Below are positions 1 through 8,805 of a stretch of DNA of 64,000 bases, piece after piece. A program made the position numbers and the translations under genes. The notes beneath the pieces were generated by a model, which was not told where the DNA came from, made no database searches, and was given only the letters and a program-made list of their open reading frames with translations. The stretch spans positions 62,001 to 126,000 of the forward strand of contig CALGSW010000014.1 of NCBI GenBank assembly GCA_937901965.1, read 5' to 3'. Numbering within the stretch: position 1 is the first letter of the stretch; every line of letters starts with the position of its first letter. The DNA is from an uncultured Bacteroidota bacterium (GTDB lineage Bacteria > Bacteroidota > Bacteroidia > Bacteroidales > UBA932).

Positions 1-584
1 GGAACCATCCGGGCTGGGCAGTAGACTCTACATTTATAAGAGAGTTTCAGAAAGAGGTGATTGAAGAGGGTCTGATTGACGGGATAGAAGTTTTTAATAA
101 TACAGAATTCTATCCAAGAGCTGTTGCCTGGGCTGTTGAAAAGCGGCTGGCCATGATAGCAGCAACTGATGCTCACGGAAGTATAGAAAAAGGGAAGCTT
201 GATGCTTTGGGGGTTATGAGACCGCTTACAATTGTGCTTGCAAAAGAGAGATCTCCGGAGGGAATTCGAGAAGCATTACAATCCGGAAGGACAATTGCTG
301 TATTTAATAACATTATTGCAGCAAAAGAGGAGTTAGCAAAAGCTTTTGTTAACTCATGCCTGGTTGTAGAGAAAATTGGAATCAGTGGTAAAAATACAGA
401 CTATATCATTCATAATAAGGCTAATATACCGTTCCATGTTAAATTTGGGAAAAGAGAATTATTCATTGGAAGAGCCACATCTGTGAGATTTTCGGCACCA
501 TCTAACAATTCAAAGCAAAATTTCCTCTTCTTAAACATATTTGTAAATGAAAACGAACTTTTGGCACATGATTTGCAATTCTAA
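1..584 (+). CDS. PHP-domain phosphoesterase, C-terminal part (5' end outside window)
   Basis: The frame is open from the first bases of the window, so this is the end of a longer gene. The visible part begins with an HPGW motif, and an ATDAH motif follows about 57 codons later. Both are typical metal-binding motifs of the C-terminal half of PHP-superfamily phosphoesterases, which use clustered His/Asp residues to hold catalytic metals. About 115 further residues are beta-rich and match the tail found on many Bacteroidota PHP phosphodiesterases. The substrate cannot be told from this fragment. A strong terminator follows the stop. The family call is fairly secure, the exact function is not. 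Confidence 0.75.
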   Translation, partial: NHPGWAVDSTFIREFQKEVIEEGLIDGIEVFNNTEFYPRAVAWAVEKRLAMIAATDAHGSIEKGKLDALGVMRPLTIVLAKERSPEGIREALQSGRTIAVFNNIIAAKEELAKAFVNSCLVVEKIGISGKNTDYIIHNKANIPFHVKFGKRELFIGRATSVRFSAPSNNSKQNFLFLNIFVNENELLAHDLQF

Positions 585-630
585 AGTTGAAGTTTTTTCA
601 TAGTTTAAGTTTTAGGTTAAGAAAGGGGTG

Positions 631-665
631 ATGTCGCTTTGGGATTCCAAAGCGACATTTACTTT
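631..665 (+). terminator. Rho-independent terminator after the PHP gene
   Basis: A perfect 12-bp stem (631-642 with 647-658) encloses a 4-nt GATT loop and is followed by a T-rich stretch. It separates the PHP gene from the rpsP promoter. Confidence 0.85.
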
Positions 666-675
666 TCTGTCAAAA

Positions 676-706
676 TTTGCAGTTCTGTAAAAAGGTTGTA
701 TATTTG
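676..706 (+). promoter_or_regulatory. Promoter of rpsP-rimM
   Basis: TTTG at 676-679, a 19-nt spacer, then TATATTTG at 699-706. This matches the Bacteroidota housekeeping consensus (TTTG, 19-21 nt, TAnnTTTG). It implies a leader of roughly 50 nt before the rpsP start. Confidence 0.75.
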
Positions 707-766
707 CGGACCTTTTCTCGGGAAGATAAGGAAGTTAATATTTAAAAACTTAATAAACAAAGCATT

Positions 767-1336
767 ATGGCTGTAAAAATTCGCCTGGCTCGCCACGGTA
801 AAAAGAATTTCGCATTCTTCCATATCGTTGTAGCCGATGGTCGTGCACCACGTGATGGTCGTTACATCGCTAAACTCGGCACTTACAATCCTAACACAAA
901 TCCTGCAATTATTGAACTGGACACTGACGGAGCTCTGCAATGGCTCTATAATGGTGCTCAGCCAACAGATACTTGCCGCAGAATTCTCTCTTATAAAGGA
1001 GTGTTGCTTAAAAAGCACCTTCAGGAGGGTGTGAAGAAAGGTGCCTTGACTCAGGAGGTTGCAGACCAGAAATGGAACGCATGGATCTCTGAGAAAGAGA
1101 GCAAAGTTTCAGGAAAAGTTTCACAGCTTGCTCAAAGTACCCGCGATGCCAAGAAAGCTGCTGCTGCAGAAGAGGCAAAGGTAAATGAGGCAAGAGCTGC
1201 TGAACTGGCTAAGAGGAAGGAAGAGGAGCGCAAAGCTGCAGAGGCTGCGGCAAAGGCTGAGGAAGAGACTCAGACAGAGGTTGCTGAAGAGAGTACTCAG
1301 GAGGCACCTGCTGCTGAAGAAGCACCTGAGGCTTAA
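767..1336 (+). CDS. rpsP: 30S ribosomal protein S16
   Basis: Small-subunit ribosomal protein S16. The first ~85 residues carry the S16 fold, including the N-terminal MAVKIRLARHG and the DGRAPRDGRYIAKLGTYNP stretch. The protein is 189 residues long, about twice the size of the E. coli protein. The extra C-terminal half is a low-complexity Ala/Glu/Lys tail predicted to be helical or disordered, as is usual in Bacteroidota S16. The ATG at 767 follows a good promoter. rimM starts four bases after the stop, the classic ribosomal-protein/maturation-factor pairing. Confidence 0.97.
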   Translation: MAVKIRLARHGKKNFAFFHIVVADGRAPRDGRYIAKLGTYNPNTNPAIIELDTDGALQWLYNGAQPTDTCRRILSYKGVLLKKHLQEGVKKGALTQEVADQKWNAWISEKESKVSGKVSQLAQSTRDAKKAAAAEEAKVNEARAAELAKRKEEERKAAEAAAKAEEETQTEVAEESTQEAPAAEEAPEA

Positions 1337-1340
1337 TTTG

Positions 1341-1877
1341 ATGCAGGAGTCAGCAAATAAATTGCTGCCTGTTGCAAAGGTTCTCAAGTCATTCGGAACT
1401 GACGGAGGCATTCTTGTGAGGTTTTCCTCCGGAATGCAGACAAAAGTCAATAAAAAGAGACCGGTATTCATCTATTATGATGGACTGCCGGTCCCTTTTT
1501 TTATTAACGATTCAGAGAACAAGGGGACAGAAAAAGCCGTACTTAAGCTTTTAAATATTGACACTCTCGAACTTGCAGAGGAGATTGAGGGAGAGTTTAT
1601 CTACATTGAGCACATCGGCGGGAAGAGTGGGAAAAAGGGGATACGAGATTTCACCCCGGAGGATCTGAACGGAATGGTTGTGTATAACAAAGAAGAAATA
1701 TTACTGGGGGTAATTTCAAATTTTTATAACTATCCCGGAAATCCATGCATAGGCATTAAACGAGAAAACGGAGAGAGAGAGAGTTTAATTCCTCTTCATG
1801 AAGATTTCATCTCAAACATTGACTTCAAAAATAACAAACTAATCCTAATGTTGCCTGAGGGTATTCTTGATCTCTGA
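1341..1877 (+). CDS. rimM: Ribosome maturation factor RimM
   Basis: RimM helps assemble the 30S head by binding S19 and acting on 16S rRNA. I chose the ATG at 1341 (178 aa), just after the rpsP stop. The frame is open further upstream but there it only overlaps the rpsP tail. The N-terminal RimM barrel spans about residues 8-85 (VAKVLKSFGTDGGILVRF), and a PRC-barrel-like domain follows from about residue 95 (DLNGMVVYNKEEILLGVI). Position directly behind rpsP supports the call. Confidence 0.9.
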   Translation: MQESANKLLPVAKVLKSFGTDGGILVRFSSGMQTKVNKKRPVFIYYDGLPVPFFINDSENKGTEKAVLKLLNIDTLELAEEIEGEFIYIEHIGGKSGKKGIRDFTPEDLNGMVVYNKEEILLGVISNFYNYPGNPCIGIKRENGERESLIPLHEDFISNIDFKNNKLILMLPEGILDL

Positions 1878-1915
1878 AAAAATAGCTACCTTAGCTATTG
1901 ATTAACTACAAAAAG

Positions 1916-2599
1916 ATGTTCAAGAAAATCCTGATGCTGGCCCTCTCTGTAACCATGTTTGCAGAGTTGGCAAACGGGCAGGTTCGCTACTGGAACTCAT
2001 CCAGAGGCAAACAGATGCCTGAAGCTGAAGTAAGATTCAGCCACGGACTTCTTCCACTAACCTACGATTTTGAGTTATTAGAATGGAACTGGGATTTCCA
2101 ACCGGCCTCTGTAACAGATCAGTATTACAATCTTCAGACTTACAGGGGAAATCTCTACAGTACCGGAGCCCTGAGTATGGGGCACAGCATTAAAGTTGCC
2201 AAGTGGCTTGAGATGGGTGCTACACTATCTTACGCGGGCAGCTTTAGAAATATCTATTCATCCTCAACAAACAAAGTTATTGACAGGGAGACTTCCAGAA
2301 GTTTCTTCTTTACCCCTACTATGCGTTTTGCATGGTTTAACAGGGAGTGGGTAAGAATGTACTCCTCAATAGGACTGGGGGTTGGAATGATGATTAGCCA
2401 TCCTTATGACAGAGTGCGCGGTGAGGCTGCTGAACCATATATTGAGTGGGGACCCTCTGTTCAGCTTACCGGATTTGGAATATCTGTGGGTAAGAGATTT
2501 TTCTGGTTCTCAGAGGTCCAGACAATAGGCACTCTGGGTCTCTTTACAATGGGCTTTGGCTTTAGAGTGGTTCCCGACAAAAGGAGGTGGCAGAGATGA
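1916..2599 (+). CDS. Predicted outer-membrane beta-barrel protein, unknown function
   Basis: 227 residues with an N-terminal signal peptide (about residues 1-21) and alternating aromatic/hydrophobic strands ending in a C-terminal strand, consistent with a small outer-membrane barrel. I chose the ATG at 1916. A TTG lies 18 nt upstream, but the ATG gives a cleaner signal peptide. The stop overlaps the ATG of the next gene (ATGA), so the two are probably translated together. An 8-bp inverted repeat (1881-1888/1892-1899) lies just upstream. I do not recognise a named family. Confidence 0.7.
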   Translation: MFKKILMLALSVTMFAELANGQVRYWNSSRGKQMPEAEVRFSHGLLPLTYDFELLEWNWDFQPASVTDQYYNLQTYRGNLYSTGALSMGHSIKVAKWLEMGATLSYAGSFRNIYSSSTNKVIDRETSRSFFFTPTMRFAWFNREWVRMYSSIGLGVGMMISHPYDRVRGEAAEPYIEWGPSVQLTGFGISVGKRFFWFSEVQTIGTLGLFTMGFGFRVVPDKRRWQR

Positions 2600-3384
2600 G
2601 TGTAAAAACTATTTCCTTAATGATGCTTTTTACAATTACATTAAGCTCATGCATACTTGAAGAGGGTGATAATGTTCCAAAGAAAACTGAGGCCGGACAA
2701 TTAATATGGGAACTCACTTCAAGAGAGATCTCAAACAATCTTTATGCTACAGATCTGGCTCTTAAACTTGATTTGTGGCTTACGGCACCGGAAGCCGAAA
2801 AGAATCAGTGGGAGGACAGATTTTTTCCTGACAGCAAACTGAGATACTCAACTGGTGCATGGAATCTGACAGGGATGCCCGTTTATATATATCCTGACGG
2901 AAAATCAATTCATACTCCCGGAGCCAGGTGGAAAGTAATTTTCACTGAACCTGTTTTTATGCAAAGTAATACAGAATTTGAAATGGATGTTGAGTGCACT
3001 GATAATTTAAAGTGGAATATTTCAAATAATAACTTTTCACTGAACATTGAAGGAAAAAGAGTTGACTCTCCTGCTACAGCGGCCGGTTATATTTATACCA
3101 CTTCCGGAGATGGCAATTTCATTCCGGGATACTATGACAGACCAGATGAGAGACTTACTGCCGCATATGCGATTACACAGAGTATGACCTTCCATCCTGA
3201 AACTTTTGGTTTAGTAAGCAGCAGATATATGTTCAGGCCGTATAGCGGAAAGTGCTCTATATCTGTAAGCGACACAAGAAACAGTGCAGTAAATGACAAA
3301 ATTCTTGTTGAAATCCTTTCAGGATCGCCAACAAGAATTGTCTATAAAATTACTTACAACGGTATTACAGAAACCTGGGATTAG
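2596..3384 (+). CDS. Predicted lipoprotein, unknown function
   Basis: 262 residues with a lipoprotein signal ending in LSSC (Cys19), so probably anchored in the outer membrane. The ATG at 2596 overlaps the previous stop by 4 bp and has an AAGGAGG stretch 9-15 nt upstream, an unusually clear Shine-Dalgarno-like sequence for this phylum. The body is beta-rich and contains no catalytic motif that I recognise. Co-translation with the upstream barrel suggests that they act together in the envelope. Confidence 0.7.
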   Translation: MSVKTISLMMLFTITLSSCILEEGDNVPKKTEAGQLIWELTSREISNNLYATDLALKLDLWLTAPEAEKNQWEDRFFPDSKLRYSTGAWNLTGMPVYIYPDGKSIHTPGARWKVIFTEPVFMQSNTEFEMDVECTDNLKWNISNNNFSLNIEGKRVDSPATAAGYIYTTSGDGNFIPGYYDRPDERLTAAYAITQSMTFHPETFGLVSSRYMFRPYSGKCSISVSDTRNSAVNDKILVEILSGSPTRIVYKITYNGITETWD

Positions 3385-3411
3385 TTTGGTTTGAAGGAAG
3401 CCGCAGGTTGA

Positions 3412-3909
3412 TTATTTGATATTTATCTTTCCGCTTGCGGCTGCCTTAATGAGCACATCGTCAATTTTTCCGAACATTGCAATTACAGTATACTCTACGT
3501 CGGAATCGTTAAGGAAAATCAGAGCTCCGTTACTGGTTTTGCTTACGTACATCTCTACCTCTTCACCTTTATCCCTGATCTTAAGCAATCTTTCAAAGGC
3601 AAATTTTGTAATAATCCCATCCATGTCTGCTTTAAGACTAGTCCTTAATGGTATATTTTTTTCCATTACTGATGATGGTACTGTAAGAATTCTTAATTCA
3701 GTAATCTTTGATGTCCACTCTTTGGACTCTTCATCATCCACAAATGAATTTGCAAGCATCATCATCCCTGGTGAGATAGAGACTAATTCTACTTTGTCGT
3801 TTTTCTCATATTTATCAAAGATTGCCTTGATCTCTTTTGACTGACCGATTACCGCATATGGGAGGAGCAGCATCGCACAAAATATTATAATTAACTTTTT
3901 CATATTCAT
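3412..3909 (-). CDS. DUF4252 family protein
   Basis: 165 residues with a signal peptide (cleavage probably after VIG, before Gln). The body resembles DUF4252, a Bacteroidota family of small secreted proteins of unknown role. It is the last gene of a three-gene set behind an ECF sigma factor and a one-span membrane protein, an arrangement often seen for this family. A second in-frame ATG two codons downstream is an equally possible start. The function is unknown, and the context suggests it belongs to an envelope stress regulon. Confidence 0.75.
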   Translation of the reverse strand: MNMKKLIIIFCAMLLLPYAVIGQSKEIKAIFDKYEKNDKVELVSISPGMMMLANSFVDDEESKEWTSKITELRILTVPSSVMEKNIPLRTSLKADMDGIITKFAFERLLKIRDKGEEVEMYVSKTSNGALIFLNDSDVEYTVIAMFGKIDDVLIKAAASGKINIK

Positions 3910-3962
3910 AATTTTAAAATATCTAACTATTGTTTTTGAGCACTCACATTAATGACGAACTA

Positions 3963-4466
3963 TTAATCACTTTGTGTCAGAGTTGCACTAATTTTTTTCA
4001 CTGGAGAGAGAGCATTCTCAACTTTTGCAACGCTATTGAGTGTATTATTTGCTTTATCAAGTTGCTGCATTATTGAATTCACCTTTTCAAGGCGATTATT
4101 CGCTACTGTGACAGCAAGTTCGCTATCGTTTACCTGCTCACCATCAATTACTAACCTGAAAGAGTCATCGTTTCTTGGATTAATAAGAAAGAATGCAATT
4201 AAAAGAATCGCTGCTGCAGCCACTGTCCCCCATCTTAGCATAGATCTGTAAAATGAGCGATACTCCCTTTTGGGTGATTCAATATACTTTTTTTCGGCCT
4301 CAAAGAAACCAAACATATCTGTGTAAACCAGAAGTGACTCTGGCATCTCTTTCTGAGGAGTGTTTTTATAATAACTCTTTATTAATAACTCCTCTTCCAG
4401 AGAGGTCTCAGCATTGAAATATTTTTCAATGAGAGTTTCAATCTTTTTATAATCATCCTTTTTCAT
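3963..4466 (-). CDS. Putative anti-sigma factor, one membrane span
   Basis: 167 residues: a cytoplasmic N-terminal ~75 residues rich in Lys/Glu, one transmembrane segment at about residues 79-95, and a short outer domain with a possible coiled coil near the C-terminus. The start overlaps the stop of the ECF sigma gene by 4 bp, so the two are co-translated. This topology and position fit an anti-sigma partner, although no zinc-binding anti-sigma motif is visible. The role is inferred from context. Confidence 0.6.
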   Translation of the reverse strand: MKKDDYKKIETLIEKYFNAETSLEEELLIKSYYKNTPQKEMPESLLVYTDMFGFFEAEKKYIESPKREYRSFYRSMLRWGTVAAAAILLIAFFLINPRNDDSFRLVIDGEQVNDSELAVTVANNRLEKVNSIMQQLDKANNTLNSVAKVENALSPVKKISATLTQSD

Positions 4467-4954
4467 CGCACCATCATTTTTTCTCTGATTTTTTGTCTGG
4501 CCCGGGAGAGAAGGGTTCTTACGTTCCCCTCTGAAGTTTCAAGTATCTTAGCAATCTCTTCCATCTCATATCCCATTACATCTCTTAGTCTTACAGCAAG
4601 CATCTGATCTGCCGGAAGAGTCTCCATACAACTTTTTATGTATGCAAACTGGTCTTTACGCTCAAGAGTTGTTGAAGGGTCATCTGTTACGATTCTGTAT
4701 GAATTGATGTTAAGCTGCTCTGTGTTATTCTTCTTTAATCTGAGATAGTCCAAACAAACGTTTCTTAAAATATGAAGAGTTAAGGCCTCAGGATTTTTTA
4801 TCTCCTGAACATCCTGAACTTTCCAAAGCTTGATAACAGCATCCTGAACCATATCTTCAGCTGTGGCCGCACCTGCCTTGACAAATGTGCCGGCAAAGTT
4901 GATTAGCTTTGGCCTTATCCTTCCTACCAATATGTTAAACTCTTGAGAGGTCAT
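4463..4954 (-). CDS. RNA polymerase ECF-type sigma-70 factor
   Basis: 163 residues. Sigma region 2 is seen around AEDMVQDAVIKLWK (about residues 32-45), and region 4 is the C-terminal helix-turn-helix with MEEIAKILETSEGNVRTLLSRARQKIRE. There is no region 1 or 3, which defines an ECF factor. It heads a minus-strand set with the putative anti-sigma factor and the DUF4252 protein. Its target promoters are unknown. Confidence 0.9.
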   Translation of the reverse strand: MTSQEFNILVGRIRPKLINFAGTFVKAGAATAEDMVQDAVIKLWKVQDVQEIKNPEALTLHILRNVCLDYLRLKKNNTEQLNINSYRIVTDDPSTTLERKDQFAYIKSCMETLPADQMLAVRLRDVMGYEMEEIAKILETSEGNVRTLLSRARQKIREKMMVR

Positions 4955-5016
4955 ACTGCAGAGAAGACGAACTTATGGATTATATGTTACAATTATTTGA
5001 TTATCTTTTTACTCTT

Positions 5017-6261
5017 TTAGAATATATAATTGAGTCCCACGTTCATACCATTTTTTCCGTCTCTTTTATCAAATGGTTTTCCCCACTCAAACGATACTAT
5101 AAAATTTTTGTTCATCACAGCCTTAATTCCGGCACCTGCGGAGAAGTGTATCTTCTCTTCATCTGATGGTCTTACGTAGGGGTCTGCAGAGAGAGCCATA
5201 ACGTCTCCCCTGTAATTTTGAATGACCCTTCCTGCATCAAAAAAAGGATTGAGTGCCAGATACCAGTCTTGTTTAAGAAATCTGAAATCAAGAAATCTGT
5301 ACCTGAGTTCAAGATTTGCCCACGCTACTCCACGTCCTACAACTCTGTTTCTCATTACACCTCTTAGTGTATTTACCCCCCCAAGCCCCTCTGAGGTAAT
5401 CTGCCTGAAATATAGTGTCGATAAATTCTGTTGCATATAAAACGGGGCCTCCCCGGCAAGATTTGCCTGTATAGCCAATCTGTAAGCAAAAGTCAGTTTG
5501 TTTTTATATACCGGAATAAAACCTCTGTGAACAAGTGATAATTTCACATAACTCTTCTTACCGGGAGAACCAAAAAGAATTGACTCAGTCCAAATCCCCT
5601 TTGTTGGATCTGATTCATTGTCTCTCGTATCATGAACCACTCCGGCTTTCAGTTCCACTCTGGTACCTCCTGTGGATTCTATCTCATCAATCACCCCCTC
5701 AGCAATATATCTTGAGAAAAGGTTGTCCTCCCCTGCATATTTATCAAGCCTCACCTCTCCAATTTTATATGAGTACAATCCTATCCCCGCAGCCCAGCCC
5801 CATTTTCCTCCAATTTTTCCCTGAAGATCAACAGTACTTCTGAAGAGTCTTCTGTCCATCTTATAAAATGAGGGGTTCTCAATGGCGAATTCCGGGTCAT
5901 AGGGTGCCATATATCCATTAAAACCGGAAAAGTCCATCATCTTGTCTGTGAGGTAACTTACATCCACAGTTGTTCTGATTCCCTTCAACAAAAATTCAGA
6001 GTCATAAAAGAGATGATAGACACCTGTCCCTTTTGTATACTGGGATACCTCTACATTAAATTTATGAATATAGTCCGGAAAAGTACTTCCATCTCCAAAC
6101 CAGAAGATATCTGCCAGAGCTCCGTATTGAAATCCCAAATCACTATTGTACCCAATTGCTGGCAGAGGGCCTATACTCCAGCCCTTCTTTGTTTGAGAAA
6201 CCAAAGAAAGTGGTTTTACAATTAAAATAACTGCAAAAACAAGTACCGCTAATTTTTTCAT
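5017..6261 (-). CDS. Omp85/surface-antigen-type outer-membrane barrel
   Basis: 414 residues with a signal peptide. The C-terminal half has the look of the bacterial surface antigen (D15/BamA-type) barrel: repeated amphipathic strands, a GLGGVNTLRG segment like the conserved loop of Omp85 barrels, and a terminal strand ending in Tyr-Ile-Phe. No POTRA repeats are present, so it is a short barrel-only member and not BamA itself. The start overlaps the stop of the DUF819 gene by 4 bp. It may export or insert a partner, but none is identified. Confidence 0.75.
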   Translation of the reverse strand: MKKLAVLVFAVILIVKPLSLVSQTKKGWSIGPLPAIGYNSDLGFQYGALADIFWFGDGSTFPDYIHKFNVEVSQYTKGTGVYHLFYDSEFLLKGIRTTVDVSYLTDKMMDFSGFNGYMAPYDPEFAIENPSFYKMDRRLFRSTVDLQGKIGGKWGWAAGIGLYSYKIGEVRLDKYAGEDNLFSRYIAEGVIDEIESTGGTRVELKAGVVHDTRDNESDPTKGIWTESILFGSPGKKSYVKLSLVHRGFIPVYKNKLTFAYRLAIQANLAGEAPFYMQQNLSTLYFRQITSEGLGGVNTLRGVMRNRVVGRGVAWANLELRYRFLDFRFLKQDWYLALNPFFDAGRVIQNYRGDVMALSADPYVRPSDEEKIHFSAGAGIKAVMNKNFIVSFEWGKPFDKRDGKNGMNVGLNYIF

Positions 6262-7418
6262 GATAGTATTAAACTAATGATATATCCCAGATAATTTCCA
6301 ATAGCATACCCCACCAGCCCCACTGTAAGTCCTGTTATGATAACATTCCTGTTCTTCATAGCTGCGGCAACAAGCGGGACAAAAGGGGGAGAGTTGATAA
6401 GAGATACAGAAGAGATAAGCACCGTATCTGCATCAAGCTTAAATATCCTTGACAGTAAAAGCTGCACTGCAAGTGAAAAGAAGATCGCGAAAGCAATATA
6501 GAGCAGAAGATAAATTCCGTCTGAAAGATTTAACTTAGACAAGTCTGCCATTGATGCAACAACTATACTGAATATATATACCAGATACATCCCGGCATCA
6601 TAACTAGTCTTAATTTCTCTTACCTTTTTAAAAAATGAAGCGGCTATCCCCAGCGATGTAATAGAAAGAATAACAACTACCATCTGAATGCCTTTGGGCA
6701 ACATAAGTGAGAGTCCGCCTGCTATTGCAAAAATTAATACAGATAGTACAATAGCCTGCAGCAATGGTAATAAATTATATTTTTTAAAGAAATCTTTGTA
6801 GGGCTCTTCATCGTAGTTGTCTACCGGCATATGTTTTTCGGCATTTCCGTTTTTTGCCGTATAGTGCAGAACCTTCCTGAAAAGAGGGATTCCGGCAGAG
6901 AGGACAAATGTCAGGTAAAGCAAACTTATGGCCATGTCATAAGAGTGGATAAGCAGATAGGTCTCATTTGGAACTCCAAGCATAATTTTAATAGCAGCCA
7001 GATTTGGTGTACCTCCGGTATAGACTCCTGCAAGCATACCTGCAATCTTATCCATCTGAGCACCCATCAGAGGATCCGAACTGATCAGGGGTTTAAAAAT
7101 AAAATATCCGGATATTACTGAAGCAACAACAGCTACAGTTCCGGTAATAAGAGTAAGTATCGCATTTTTAATGTCCCACCTCTTAAAATCACAAGAGAAT
7201 AACATAAGCGGGATTGCAAGCGGGATTATAATTGTAACCATCAAATCTTGTGTGCTTAAAGCATCTTCAGAGATTATACCTGTATTACCAATGATAATCC
7301 CCACAAGGTATAAAAGCAGAACAGGACCTATTTTTTTTAACAGAGCTATCTTTGTAGTCAGCCACAGTATTGCAGCAGGAGTTAAGATGTAAATTAGTAT
7401 AAGAAGTAACGTATTCAT
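6258..7418 (-). CDS. DUF819 family integral membrane protein
   Basis: 386 residues with about ten hydrophobic spans throughout. It matches the DUF819 (YjcL-like) family, including the GVYTGGTPNLAAIK and SLINSPPFVPLVAAAM stretches that sit in two inverted halves. The family is transporter-like and its substrate is not established. It is translationally coupled to the downstream Omp85-like barrel and lies in a run of minus-strand genes with DUF5009 and a predicted hydrolase. Confidence 0.8.
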   Translation of the reverse strand: MNTLLLILIYILTPAAILWLTTKIALLKKIGPVLLLYLVGIIIGNTGIISEDALSTQDLMVTIIIPLAIPLMLFSCDFKRWDIKNAILTLITGTVAVVASVISGYFIFKPLISSDPLMGAQMDKIAGMLAGVYTGGTPNLAAIKIMLGVPNETYLLIHSYDMAISLLYLTFVLSAGIPLFRKVLHYTAKNGNAEKHMPVDNYDEEPYKDFFKKYNLLPLLQAIVLSVLIFAIAGGLSLMLPKGIQMVVVILSITSLGIAASFFKKVREIKTSYDAGMYLVYIFSIVVASMADLSKLNLSDGIYLLLYIAFAIFFSLAVQLLLSRIFKLDADTVLISSVSLINSPPFVPLVAAAMKNRNVIITGLTVGLVGYAIGNYLGYIISLILS

Positions 7419-7439
7419 ACATTAAATAATTATCCCCTT

Positions 7440-8792
7440 TTATGCTCGCCAGAAAATCTTTTTCTCACTTACAAATGCCACTATCGCCATTGTCAGCAGA
7501 ACTGCCACACCTGCCCTTGCAACACCTATCCACGGCCAGCCCTGAGGATAGGCAGCAATATAAATATGTATTAATCCCGTGAGCTTAAACACAGGCATAA
7601 CAAGTGCCCCAAAGGTAATATAACTCATTAAAGGATTGCTGCCTGCACCGGCAAATATTCTTGAAAAATATGAACCCGGAAATTTATAAGAGATGAAATC
7701 TGATATCATCAGGAGATAAACAGACATTCCGGTAGTAAAAAGGCAATATGAAATTGTACAGGGCACCTTGGTTACTGCACCCTCATAAAAAAGGAAAAGT
7801 CCACCGCTGGTTATCATAACAGAGGCAATCAACGAGACAAAACCATGCTCAGGGAAAGCCCTTCTGGTTATAAGCCACGCAATCAAAGAGGCAGATGCAG
7901 AAAGCAGCATCTTATACAGATTCCATTCAGAGTAGAGAGCAACTAACATCCATATTACAAAAGTCAAAAGGTATGAGAACATCATAATTTTGACAAATGC
8001 AGATGCCGTGGAATTTTTTACAGGATTGTAACCATCCGGTAATTTACTCCGCTCCCTGAGTATATCTCCAATATATGTTGCCGGTAACAGAATCAGAAGG
8101 AAATATATATACTCAATATTGAAAAACCACCTAATCTCTTTTATTGCATAAAGTTTTGCAGGAATAGAGAAGTGCATTGTTACCGCTGCAAAGAGCAGTA
8201 TTGCAGCGTAAATTAAAATCCTTAATTTAAGATTCTCTTTTGTGAAAAGCCAGATTAACGCCCCAAACAGATAGAGAAACGACAGTAGAAAAATAATTAT
8301 TCCACTTCTGTAAATAGATATTTTTTCATCAAAAAAGAGTGATCCGGTCACTATCAGAGCAATTGAGAATATGGCTCCTGCCAGACGGACCCATTTTGCA
8401 GGAGGATTTGACATATAAAGCATAAAGAGTGCTGCAAACCCTCCAACTGTTGCGAGCTGAGGCAACCAGCCTGATGCTGTGGAAAAATCCAGAAATACAT
8501 ATAAATATGAAAATAGCCATAGCATTACAAATCTTGTAAGCACAGACTTTACAGTCATCTTTCCCGATGCGCCGGCAAAAGGTATTGCAACACCCATACA
8601 GAATATGAATATGGGAAAAACCAAGTCAACCCATCCAATACCGGAAACAGAGAAGTCAAGGTTATGGTCAGGCGGAGGGTTCTGGATATGGTACATCCAT
8701 GCCGGCAAAACTTTATGCGGAACTATGGCAGAAAAGACCATTCCAAAAATTGTAAGGCCCCTCAGGATGTCCAGTGAAAGATATCTTTTCAT
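7440..8792 (-). CDS. DUF5009 / acyltransferase-like membrane protein
   Basis: 450 residues and about 12 predicted spans. The N-terminus, SLDILRGLTIFGMVF, is the signature opening of the DUF5009/DUF1624 group, which is related to heparan-alpha-glucosaminide N-acetyltransferase and OpgC-type transmembrane acyltransferases. Such proteins carry acyl groups across the inner membrane to sugars. The actual acceptor here is unknown. The neighbours (predicted secreted hydrolase, phosphohexomutase) are compatible with carbohydrate metabolism. Confidence 0.8.
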   Translation of the reverse strand: MKRYLSLDILRGLTIFGMVFSAIVPHKVLPAWMYHIQNPPPDHNLDFSVSGIGWVDLVFPIFIFCMGVAIPFAGASGKMTVKSVLTRFVMLWLFSYLYVFLDFSTASGWLPQLATVGGFAALFMLYMSNPPAKWVRLAGAIFSIALIVTGSLFFDEKISIYRSGIIIFLLSFLYLFGALIWLFTKENLKLRILIYAAILLFAAVTMHFSIPAKLYAIKEIRWFFNIEYIYFLLILLPATYIGDILRERSKLPDGYNPVKNSTASAFVKIMMFSYLLTFVIWMLVALYSEWNLYKMLLSASASLIAWLITRRAFPEHGFVSLIASVMITSGGLFLFYEGAVTKVPCTISYCLFTTGMSVYLLMISDFISYKFPGSYFSRIFAGAGSNPLMSYITFGALVMPVFKLTGLIHIYIAAYPQGWPWIGVARAGVAVLLTMAIVAFVSEKKIFWRA

Positions 8793-8805
8793 AGTAAGTA
8801 TGTTT

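Noticed and set aside
1185..1340. Upstream extension of rimM
   Set aside because: It lies entirely within the rpsP tail in another frame, is Arg/Leu low-complexity, and RimM homology starts after 1341.
1881..1899. AATAGCTA/TAGCTATT inverted repeat as a terminator after rimM
   Set aside because: It is short and A/T-rich with no T run. It could be a weak hairpin only.
5017..6261. BamA
   Set aside because: The protein is barrel-only, with no POTRA domains, and is too short.
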